Origin: Lepidodermella squamata
Lineage: Eukaryota; Gastrotricha
Assembly (NCBI GenBank): GCA_047495785.1
Contig: JBLDXI010000019.1
Coordinates: 2,480,001-2,544,000 of the forward strand
DNA length: 64,000 bases
Reading direction: 5' to 3'
The position numbers were made by a program, and so were the translations under genes. A model generated the notes under the pieces. That model was not told the origin of the DNA. It saw nothing but the letters and a program-made list of their open reading frames with translations, and made no database searches. The first letter of the stretch is position 1. Each line of letters starts with the position of its first letter. Shown piece after piece: positions 1 to 9,904 of the stretch.

Positions 1-2083
1 CAGTTTTTACTGGACGAGGGCTGCTGATTAGGGGCTCGATTCGCGCCCCTTCGTCTCGGCATCAGCATATCAATGATGAAGATTCGATTGGAGCAATAAG
101 CAGTAGGTGAGACTTTGTTCTTTAAAAAACACGACGAGATAATGTGAAGACGTTAAAAATGTTGTCGTTGCCGGTTTTTAATAAAATTTACAACCAGGTA
201 ATATCTCGTACATTTAAAACACGTGCTTATCCTAGACAATCAGGAATACAATCAGTGTGGCGAAAATTCTAGGGCAATTAGAGTCGCTGATGATGATGAT
301 GGACGCTTTGTCGAGCGTGATCGGTCGGTGAATTTTTGACAAACAGTCAAGTTGAGTGGTAAACAATCGGTGGCTTAATAAACAAATTAAAAACGCAGAG
401 TCGCTTTTTTGGAGGCGGCGAAAATGCGCGCGTCGATTGCGCGCACATCGTGTGACCACAACCACTACACAATAACTGTGGGGTCAATTAAATTTCGCAC
501 ATCATCGGCAAACACGCGCACCTTTTGCGCGCGCACCCCCCTCCACCTTAATAATAAAACTATTATCGCCATATTATGAGCGCCGAGTATCTCTTGTTTT
601 TGCAGCAGCAGCTGTTGATTGCCGAGCTGAGGCGTGGAATGTGCGCGCTTTATTTGCGCTTCTTCGAAATATAAGATGGCAAAATTTTTCGTTAAATGTC
701 GCTAAAATGGCTATTTGCTCGGCGACCCCGCACACTCGTAAATCAGTAGTGTTGACACTGTGTGTTCGTATCATCGTATCATATCATCGCGATACTAACC
801 TTGCACACGGGTGTTGCGCGCGCGCGCAGCAGCAAACATTGTCACACACTTTACTTTGTCATGGAACTCATCAGCCTTAATTTTAATAGGTAGCTCAGCT
901 AATAGGAATATTCAGCGCGAATACACATTTGCACGTTCAAGGTCAAGCTGATGGCGCTGAACATTTTAATATTAAGCTGGACATGGCAAAAACCAACACT
1001 TAACAACGGACCGGATGACGTATAAATTGAGGTATCATCATCATCACCACCACCACCACCAACGTATAGTGGTGAAGATGCGCCCATGATAATTTGAAAA
1101 TTGCGCACATTATTTGACAACGGCGCCGGTTTTGACAGCATCATCGCAGCGCGCAGAAAATTCGAGTCGTCGTCGTCTCGTCGCGTTTTATCAGCCGACG
1201 TTTTTATAGACGCTCAACATGATGATGATGAGCGTTACACATTGTCCAGGTGATCATCGCCGTTGTTTTAACTACGTGGTCAAGTATCGCGCGCGCATGC
1301 CGACTTTTCAGTGAGAGAGACCGCAAAAGCGAGCTGCTGGGTTTCATTGTTTGCGAACAACTTGCTCATTCCCAGGCCGTGGCTGTTATTGTGAATTTAG
1401 TCGTCGAAATTGTCGAAGCAAACATGACCTAAAAATTAGTGCACGCCCATAAGCCTGGATGCAGCCTTGTCGTAATTAGGTCACGACACAACATTCCAGG
1501 TCACATTACACGAGTTATTGCAAATTAATTAAAACGCTAATACCTTCAGCCGAATGCAAATTATTACAAATTTTCGCCTTGTTTGCTGAATAAAATAAAT
1601 TTAGGATATATTCGGGAAAATGGAAAATGAAATGAAAATAATAAAATGAAGGAAAAGAGAAGTGGGAATGGCGGAGAAAATTTACGAAATCCTCGAAAAA
1701 AATGGGAAAATATTCACATTAAATTTTGTTAATTTCGAAGTCTCAACGGTTGTTTTCCACTGATTTTTTCAATTTTTTCACGATGTTTCATTAAAAAATC
1801 GATTTCGCTGTTTCGCTTCAAATTTATTTTTATTTCCTATTTATTTTTCTCAAATCGACAACACGCATCAAGTAAACAAACAAGTTACACAATAGCTACG
1901 GTAATTTTTCGTGTCATTTTTTTTCGCTGAGCAATAAAACGAAAGGCTATCATGACCGCCAATCGTAGACGATATTTCACATCATCATTCATCCATAGCT
2001 TTTTAATAAACATTATATGTATTTTTTCAGAAAATTTACAAAATAACGTGAAAAGAGGTGAGATACAAGGAAAACAATTTTTC
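1..2083. other. Intergenic region, no gene recognised
   Basis: I see no exon with conserved domain content or consistent splice sites. Short open frames on both strands lack family resemblance. The stretch holds several microsatellite-like tracts (GAT repeats near 290 and 1220, a CATCAC/CACCAC tract near 1035-1062, a CG-rich tract near 826) and AT-rich sequence from about 1500 on. It lies downstream of the 3' end of minus-strand gene A. A GC-rich hairpin-like stretch at about 30-52 resembles a tRNA T-arm but is cut by the window edge. Confidence 0.5.
1033..1062. repeat. Trinucleotide microsatellite (ATC/ACC)
   Basis: A short run of ATC units followed by ACC units. It is simple sequence with no coding context. 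Confidence 0.8.
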
Positions 2084-2601
2084 TTATTGCCTAGAAATTA
2101 GAGCTTGCATAGCTGGCCATTGGTAAGATCGGAATCCCTCGCGGTTAAGGTCGATCACATCACCCGGAGCGAGACTGGAGCGTCCCGTTGAATAAGTTAC
2201 CGACAACTGGTTCGGCGAAAACGGGCCCGGGTTTGACCCGGTCGCCGTCGGGATGACGAGGCGCTCCTGCGGGGTGACGGGTGAGTCAGCGTAGTGGAAC
2301 CCTAACACGTCACCCTGTTGCGCCTTGATGCGCCCTAGGGTGTCTGCGATGATAACAGCGTTCAGCCCAGTCCATTGCACGATGACCTCGTTAGAACCGA
2401 TCAGCTGGTACCGGCGTGATCCCAACGCGTCGACAGGGCGCCACACATCGACGAACACGGCGTTGCCAGCCACCGCGCGGCTATAGAACACCCAGGCGAC
2501 GATGGTGCCGTTACACGACACTTTCATATCGGTGAAAATGTGGGCCGATGAGCTGACATTTGTCAACGCGTCATTAGTCACATCGCTTCCGACCTTGCAA
2601 T
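2084..2601 (-). other. Unnamed beta-rich module (V-W-R motif), copy in protein A
   Basis: The last coding exon of gene A encodes about 170 residues that I cannot assign to a named family. Shared landmarks with the copies in genes C and D are: an N-terminal Cys, C-N-G-x-I-V-x-W, a V-x-V-W-R-P strand, Y-x-L-I-G, and an acidic GD-V-L-G-F-x-Y stretch. The alternating hydrophobic pattern suggests a beta-sandwich (inference). Here the module is the C-terminus of the protein. Confidence 0.6.
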
Positions 2602-5600
2602 CTAATAAAATAAAAAAAATAAAGAATTTAAATGAGTTGTCTATAATTAGCGTAAAAAAACGAAGGATGGGCAATTTTTGGGTCAATACTAGGCATGCAT
2701 ATCAATCAACTCGTCTCGTTTCGCTCTTCATTTCTACATACACCTTAAAATCCTTTTTCAGGGGAAATTTTTGACTGATTTCACCACATGCACCACAACA
2801 ACAGCTTTTTTAAAACAAACAATCAGTTGTCCGATTTTGCCGAGGTTGAATCCTGACTTCGTCTTCGATTTTCCCATTTTCTGTTTTGATTTCCGAAGTT
2901 TCATTGAGAGGAAGACCCCGCTTACCAACAGGGCCTCTATTTACTTCCTCATAGAAAAGCGCTGGATTTTTCCAAATTTTTTTTTCAATAAAAGGTTCGA
3001 TCAAAATTTGGCGTAAAACAACCTGGTTCAATGCGGGGTGATTTCATGAGTGTCCGGCGTTGCGACTTACTTAGGCACATAGGTAAGGGTGAGGTCCACT
3101 GGCCATTGGCCTGGCATACGACTACTGAAGAGCCGTATTGAGAACGGCCTTGGTTGCATTCGTACCGAACAGTGTCCATCGCTTGCGAGCGGCGTCTGGC
3201 AATGTCCCAACTTGTGATTGGAGTCGCGCCCGCGACGAATGGGACCTCGCCACAAGTCTCGGCTGACATGACCAAGTTAGCACCTGAAAAATTAAAAATG
3301 GAATTTTCAATTTAAATTTAAATTTCATATTTTTGAAAAATTAACAATTTAAATTTCACTTGAAAAGTTTTCATTTAAAAACTTCAATTACTTCGGAATT
3401 TTACAAAAACAAACATTTCACGAACATATTTGAAATTTCCGACACCGACATACAATGTCCTGAAAAATCCTTTTAACATTTTCATGCATAGACTTGACAA
3501 CGTGGGGTGATACAACAACAATTTTTCGATTTCAAGACCTCTTTTCCTCGCTGAAGTTGCCTCAGTAACATTCTGGAAGTCAGCATAGGCTTGGGTACAC
3601 GACGGCTGTTGCGGCGGCGGTGGGTACCACATGCCATCAGAGCCACAAGATAGGAAAACAGTGGGACCAACTAGCATGTAACCCGGGTCACAGGTCACCA
3701 CGACGTAGGTCGCATGAGACGCCGGGTATGAGGTTTGAGCGTTCGGTATTACAGGAGGGGGTCCACAAGTAGGTGGCGGGCCGGTTTGGTAGGGGTTCGC
3801 GTCTGGCGGGAACCCGGGCGGGGTGATCGGGGCGCCGTTATCCGGCACCCCTGGTACCAAGGTGGCGCTGCCTACATTGATAGGGAACCCGTTGTAATTA
3901 GCCGGGTCCTGGTCCGGATCGGGTAGGCCACCCTGGGAATTCCCGACCTGGGCATAACCCGGTCCCATTGATCCGTACTGGTTAGAACCACCCATGGGAG
4001 GGCCCCCGGGTCTATGGTGACCCGGGCCCATTCCCATCCCACCGTGACCCCCATAACCAGGCATAGACCCTACTACTATCCCGCCGTATTGAGGTATGTA
4101 GTAATCAGCTGGCCCGGTGCAAGCCGGTGGCCAAGCGCTAGGCACCCATGACCCGTAAGGGCTACACTTATACCTCTTTCGCCCAATTAGGTGGTAACCC
4201 AGGTCACACCCGGCAAAGGCGGTGGCGCCCGGTAATACCCCGGTGCAAATTATTACACCATGGTTGATATTAGGCGGGGGTGGGCACATTTGATTCGGAA
4301 CTGTTTGGTTCTGGGATGGAGGGGGTGTTATAGGGCGAATGGTGATTATTGGAGGGGTGGAAATGGTAGGGGTGGTTGTCGTAGTGGTTGTGGTAGTAGT
4401 AGTGCTAACATAGGGGCATGGAGTGGTGGTGATAGGATCTAAATATAACATTAAAAAAATCCGCAAAATTTGATAAAAAAAATATCGAATATCAGGGTTG
4501 CAATGAAGCTCTTACCTGGAACCTTTGCACAGATCGGAGGTCCCGAGCTCCACATGCCACTAGGTGTGCAAACTAGCACTCCAGCTCCTTGCATTGTGTA
4601 TCTAACGAATCAAAATTAATGAATGGATTTTTTTCAAAGATATTCTTTCCTCACCCTGGATTGCAGGAATAGGTCACCTGACTGCCAACTGAAGTTCCGG
4701 TAAATACCAATAGCCCGTTGGGAATCTCAGTCGGAGGTGGGCAAGTCACTTGGGGAGTCGTAGTAGGAGCTGTGTAATGTTAAATCAGAATTTTTCGAGT
4801 TGTTGAAACAACTTTGGGAGACAAAACTTACGAACGCAAGTTGCCGGTGGGTAGCTCCAGGTTCCGTCGGCTTGGCAAAATACGATTTGCTGGCCTTGAA
4901 GAACGAATCCAGGGTTACAAGTGTAGACGGCGATTGAACTTGGCGTTAGGGCGGCGTAATACACCTGACCGCCTATCACTTGGCCAGGAGCCGGACATTT
5001 AGTAGCTAAAATTGAAAAATTGAGAAATAATTGAAATTTAGATATCAAATGAATTCAAAATTTCAATATGATGAAAATTTTGAAATTTAAAAATTTATTT
5101 CAAATTCAAAAAATTCAATAATTCTTAATTTCCCAAATATTCATGAATTAAATTTTTTAATTAATTAAAAATTTAAATTAATTAAAATACTTAAAATGGA
5201 ATAAAATGCGGAAAAACGCGCAATATACGAGCCATGTAGCAAGTTTATTTGCGAAACATACAACCTAGATTCAATAGAAGTACATGGACTATATATCGGT
5301 GCCCGCGGATCCCTGACAACAGAAGCCGTAAAACTTCTGCGCGATTATGGAATCAACGCCGGCACAGCCATCGATATCGCTTCACAGGCCCTCAAAGACA
5401 GTATTCGAATTCTTCACCACCATCTATATTCCAACCAACGATAAATAACCAATACTTATTACTAAGAAATATCACCTATACTGAAGTTAATTAATTCATA
5501 TCTCTGTGTCTTAAAGGCAATGTTACTAAGAATTATGTAACGCAGACCACCAATAAATCGGTATCTCCCTCTATGAATTCTAAATTTTATTTTTTTTTTC

Positions 5601-7303
5601 GAATTTCTTTCCTGAATTTCAAGCTGGACTCACATTCGACACAAGTTGGCGGCATGTTGCTCCACGACCCATCAGGTTGGCAAGTCGCGCTGGCCTGGCC
5701 ATTCAGCACGTAATTCGTCTGGCAGCTATAAGTCGCCGCCGAGCCGACATTCAACGACGCATACGTCACATCCGAATTCGGATTAACCATCGGCCGCGGG
5801 CATTTTATCGGCAGCCTGCAGACACCCTGGAAGTCAGTCCAAGTGCCGTTCGGTAGGCAAGTTATCGTTGCAGATCCGCTGAGCTGGTAATCGCCGGAGC
5901 AAACGTAACTCGCGGTGGAACCCGGCATTTGGCCGGTGGTACCGGATAGTACCGCGTTTGGAACCGTGGGCGGGGTGGCGCACATTGGCATGGTGCATAG
6001 CGGCGGTTTTGACCAGGAGCCGTCTTGCATGCAGGTCGCGAAGGTCGGCCCGGATAGGACGAAGTTAGCGTCGCAGTAATACGTCACAGTTGAACCGATT
6101 AGGGTGGATGAGTAATCAGTGCGGCCGTTTGCAATTGCCGATGGAACTGGGCACTGTAATTCTACAAAAACGAATAAATTACACATTTTTTAATCTTAAA
6201 TTCTTTCAATTTCGTTTGAATTTAATCAGATATACAGACATCCAAAAATTGTAAAAAATAAAAAAATTGAGATTCCACAAAAAAAACAAATAAAAATAAT
6301 TTAGAATTTTTGAGTTTTCAATAAACTTGAAAATTAGCCTTAATTTTATTCATTTCACATGTAAATTTAAATTCGAGTTCCGGCTCTGGTTTTTCCCAAA
6401 ATATTGCTGTTTCAAATAATTATGCAATAAATTCGGCACTGAAAAATATTTAATTTCAAAAATATTTCCATAAAATTGTCAAAAAAGTCCAGGAAATAAC
6501 AATTGTTCAACTTACGGCTGCATGAAGGCGGTCCAGTCCAGGTTCCATCTTGCTGACAAGTAGCCATAGGATCACCAGCCAGTAGGTACCCAGCATTACA
6601 GGTATAACTTGCCCGCGCACTAAAATCAGTGCCGCTGTAATCAACTCGACCGTTCGCAATCTGCGGCGGAATACCACATCCACGCGCTGAAAAACATGAT
6701 ATGCTCAATTTTTATGACGTAATTAGAGATATATATTGCTGGATAGAGGAAAGTCAGCTGATTCGAATGATATATGTCTCTAAATACATGAAAAATTTAT
6801 GAAAACTTACGTTTACAAACCGGTCCAGCTGACCATATGCCGTCTTCCTGGCAGATGATAACCGGCGGTCCGGAGAGCAGGTAACCCGTGTCGCAGGACA
6901 CCTGGGCGACGGAACCAGCCGAGTACCGCTTGACCGTGATGATGCCATTCATCGGCGGGATGGGTTCCGGGCATTGCAGGGCTGAAAAAGTTGTCACATA
7001 AGTTGGCGGCGTAGTTGGCACTACAACAATAGTGGGACACGGGGTGCTGGTGGGCGGCGTCACGGGCGGGGGTACGGTAACAGGGGGCGGGGCCGTGGTC
7101 ACATTGATACAGGGCGGGGGCGGTACCGGCGTTGGAGCCGGCGTTGGAACCGTAGGCAGGGTTAACGCGGTCCACAACGGCCCGTCCGGCATGGTTACGG
7201 TAGGTAAATTCGGCGGTAACATAGGCATACCCGAATTCGCCGGCGTGCAGTTCATCATCGAAAATAAACAGCCGAAATAATTCGGCAGAAGGACGAAATA
7301 CAT
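2084..7303 (-). CDS. CCP-rich secreted protein A (10 CCP domains + C-terminal unnamed module)
   Basis: Predicted exons on the minus strand: 7303-6811, 6686-6516, 6161-5634, 5005-4832, 4769-4655, 4601-4516, 4438-3539, 3283-3071 and 2601-2084. They sum to 3198 nt, 1065 residues. The ATG at 7303 opens a short hydrophobic segment (MYFVLLPNYFGCLFS), probably a signal peptide. A Pro/Thr-rich linker follows, then ten sushi/CCP domains (four Cys and a late Trp each). A Thr-rich linker and a Gly/Pro/Met-rich linker sit in the 4438-3539 exon. The last exon (2601-2084) is a Cys-poor module with the motif VWRPV and a later GDVLGFHY. That module also occurs in genes C and D. CCP proteins are usually secreted or surface recognition and scaffold proteins. 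The donor at 3539 is weak and inferred from frame. The gene might instead be the 3' part of the upstream CCP locus, because an in-frame phase-1 acceptor lies near 6982. Confidence 0.8.
5212..5444 (+). pseudogene. Non-LTR retrotransposon 3'-end fragment in an intron of gene A
   Basis: Within the 628-nt intron between the exons ending at 5634 and starting at 5005, the plus strand encodes a stretch including SIEVHGLYIGARGSL, ending at a TAA at 5442-5444. This resembles the C-terminal tail of retrotransposon reverse-transcriptase proteins. The upstream part of the element is absent, so this is a dead 5'-truncated copy. Family assignment is from pattern recognition only. Confidence 0.5.
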
Positions 7304-8014
7304 GATTGATTGTCCGCCTTGAAAAATCTTCTTCCCCTGAGTAAAATTTGTTAACCAGAGGCTCAACTCATTGCAATTAGGGACATGTACAATTTACGAG
7401 TTTTCCATCTTATCAGATTTGTGTTTTCTTCGTTAGGCGCGTTGTTGTTTGTCAACAATTAGGCATGCTAAATGCTTTCGTGATGGCGCCGCATTCGAGC
7501 CGTGTTTTTGACACCTTAAGCGCGTAAATGAGCGCGCGCGTAATTAATCAATTAATCAGCATCGGAAGCAGAGGAATCAACACGTATCATGCCGCATAAG
7601 CCTGGAAATCATAATTACATACCGGCATCTAACAATGAATAATTTTCCGATTTTTCGAATGGTAGAAAGCATGATAAAAATTCCATTGTTATTACCGTAA
7701 TGCGGGGTACAATTTTGGACAGGACACAAGTTATAAAATTTACAGGTTTTCAAAGTTGAAAATTTGATTCTTAAAAAATCGGATTTTCTTTAAATTTCCT
7801 TTTCACATCCTCATGGCTTTGAGCTTTGAGAATTAATCTCGCAAAAATATTCACAAAAATCATTAATGGCGGAGGATGAAATTAATTGATGCGAAAGTAT
7901 GTCTCAGAGTCTAATCCAATGTATTTAATTAACCCAGCAGATTTAAAAAATTGAGTAGTGTATTAGTGTCGGCGAAATTGAGCCGTATTTCTGCAAAATT
8001 ATTTCTCGGCAGAA
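7304..8014. other. Non-coding gap between genes A and S1
   Basis: AT-rich sequence with no exon I can support. It lies upstream of the predicted start of gene A (minus) and of S1 (plus), so it may act as a shared promoter region. Part of it (about 7880-8000) is similar to the sequence just upstream of S2 (about 9320-9440), which shows that S1 and S2 were duplicated together with their 5' flanks. Confidence 0.45.
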
Positions 8015-8351
8015 ATGAATAATTTGAGAATTTATTGGCTAGTCTGCTTATTCATTACAGCCACGATGATAGACCCAACTGATTGTTTCGCCTTTTTTAA
8101 ACATATGAAAAAATTTATCCCCAAAAACAAATGGGAACCGGCGGCAGCAACGGCCAAACCAACGCTCGCAACGAGTTTGAAAATAAAATTGTTACGAATT
8201 CGAATTAAATTTTCCTATGATCTAAACTATAGGCACTCAAACGCCTCAGCTGACGGTTGAACAGTTTCTGGAAATTCTTCGAAGCAATGCAAAAGTTTTG
8301 AAGGCCGACAAAGCAACAATGTCACGGATTATAATTGAACTTCTTTCGTGA
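8015..8351 (+). CDS. Small secreted protein S1 (paralogue of S2)
   Basis: Two exons, 8015-8174 and 8233-8351, separated by a 58-nt intron (donor GTTTGA, acceptor TAG, phase 1), encode 92 residues. The N-terminus MNNLRIYWLVCLFITATM is a convincing signal peptide. The mature part is Lys/Thr/Ala-rich and ends in a conserved segment, LTVEQFLEILRSNAKVLK followed by ADKATMSRI and ELLS, predicted to be helical and cysteine-free. A naive reading frame runs through the intron and stops early, so the true C-terminus is visible only after splicing. A tandem paralogue, S2, lies 1.1 kb downstream. Function is unknown; secreted peptide precursors or small effector proteins are possibilities. Both genes lie within the minus-strand CCP locus. 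Confidence 0.7.
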
Positions 8352-8436
8352 AAAATTGTCCCTTCAACGAATTTTCTTGAAATATCAAAGTCAAAACATG
8401 GGATGTTAAGAGTGCGAAAAAATGGGAAATGAGATA

Positions 8437-8941
8437 CAGTAGAAGCTGTATAATCCGAACCCCAGCAATGCGGACAGCGGCCTAGTCCGGACGATTTTAG
8501 GGCGACGGACAGAGATTACGTTATAACATGCGGCCATCGCGCTCTTTAAGGCGGACAGCTTCTTAATGCGGACGCGTGCTAATACGGCCAGTTTTCTAGC
8601 TACAGTCGCACTGTCCATATGGTTATTTTAGGCTCTTTAATGCGGACACCGCGGACACCCCTCAACTCCATGTCTCCGAGTGGGTTATGGATATTGTCAC
8701 AAATCTTCGCTTACTTGGCCTCAAGTTACAAATTGTGTGTAAAAACCACTCAAATCTAACTAAAGAGCGCGCTAATTAGAAAAGCAAACAGTACCTGCGC
8801 GTAAAAAGGGGGGCTAATCCTGTCCGCTGAGGCCGTTTCAAGGGGCGCCTCGGAATATTAGGGATCGCCCAATGCGGACAGCGCGCTAAGGCGGACAAAT
8901 TTTCCGCGACCGATGGTGTCCAGATTATACAGCTTCTACTG
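8437..8941. mobile_element. Tigger/pogo-like MITE (505 bp) with TA duplication
   Basis: The ends are inverted copies of CAGTAGAAGCTGTATAATC and are flanked by TA on both sides (8435-8436 and 8942-8943). The terminal CAGTAGAA is typical of pogo/Tigger elements of the Tc1/mariner superfamily. The interior has repeated AATGCGGACA/AAGGCGGACA motifs and no transposase, so the element is non-autonomous. It lies between S1 and S2. Confidence 0.85.
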
Positions 8942-9059
8942 TAATAAAATGTGATCAGCATATTATTCTAAAACTTGAAATTTTATTTCGCTTCTAGCAG
9001 GTCCATTTTCCATTATTTTCGAGATGGATTTTTTTACAGAATTTCTATCCGTTTATGAC

Positions 9060-9160
9060 TGTGTACGCGAAAATTGATATTCGTACTTAGTTTTCAAAAA
9101 ATATTTCTGAGATCAAAACTTTCTCAATTTGAATCCGATCAGTAATTCCAACACTTTTCC
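9060..9160. repeat. Diverged fragment of the 29527-29976 MITE family
   Basis: About 100 nt here match the left interior of the element at 29540-29640 (shared landmarks TACGCGAAAATTG, ATTCGTAC and ATCCGATCAGT). Terminal inverted repeats are not evident at this copy. Confidence 0.5.
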
Positions 9161-9441
9161 AAATTGCCAAAAATCAGGGCAAAAAAAGAAAAATTCCCGA
9201 ATTCACAGGAAAATCATTGATCACGTTGCCAGGATTGATTGATCAAAAGTTGATTTTCTATACCTTCAAGGCGTTGCGTAGAGTTTCTCCGATTATTAAG
9301 GATGTATGATAAATTTAATTGATATCAAATAAGCCTTCGAGTCTAATCCATTGGAAGTAATAAAACCCAGATTTTATAATACGTTAGTCTGAAAAGAAAA
9401 TCAGTCATAATATTTTTAACGCATCAAATTTTCCGCCGGAA

Positions 9442-9758
9442 ATGCATAAGCTTGCTTTGTATTGCGCAGTTTACTTTGTCATTCATTCTGTAACAATTAG
9501 CTCGTCGCCCATTTCTCTACAGTTTTTTAGAAATAAATTGAAGACAATGGTCCAAACCACAACCCAAATCACGCCAACGAGTTTGATTTTCGCGACTTAA
9601 ATTTGCAAGAAATTAAATTGAATTTTCCTTCAAAAGTAGCCACCCCAAAGCCAGAGCTGACGGTTGAAGAGTTTCTGGAAATTCTTCGAAGCAATGCAAA
9701 AGTTTTGAAAGCCGACAAACCAACGAGGTCACGGATTCTAAATGAACTTCTTTCGTGA
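9442..9758 (+). CDS. Small secreted protein S2 (paralogue of S1)
   Basis: Two exons, 9442-9581 and 9640-9758, with a 58-nt phase-1 intron whose GTTTGA donor and TAG acceptor match those of S1. The product is about 86 residues. It has a signal peptide (MHKLALYCAVYFVIHSVTIS), a Thr/Pro-rich middle, and the same C-terminal segment as S1 (LTVEEFLEILRSNAKVLK, then ADK, SRI and ELLS). Exon 2 is far more conserved than exon 1, which suggests selection on the C-terminus. A polyadenylation signal AATAAA lies at 9835-9840. No known family is recognised. The gene is too small and too intron-interrupted to appear as a long open frame. Confidence 0.7.
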
Positions 9759-9904
9759 AAAACCGCTTGAAATTGTCACTCTACGATTTTTTTTTTAATT
9801 TTTAAATTGAATGTCATGGGATTTGGTGAGAGAGAATAAAAGGGAGTTGGGTTAATATAATTCGATTGCTTATTATTCTGAAATTTTTTAAATTTTATAT
9901 AAAA

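Noticed and set aside
10-60. tRNA-like T-arm at the window start
   Set aside because: A hairpin AGGGGC...GCCCCT surrounds a CTCGATTC loop, but the loop is nine rather than seven bases, the upstream arms are cut by the window edge, and identity cannot be judged.
6813-7175. Minus-strand frame MDRVNPAYGSNAGS...
   Set aside because: It overlaps the Pro/Thr linker and CCP of gene A in another frame and has no CCP cysteine pattern. It is a shadow frame created by the repetitive linker codons.
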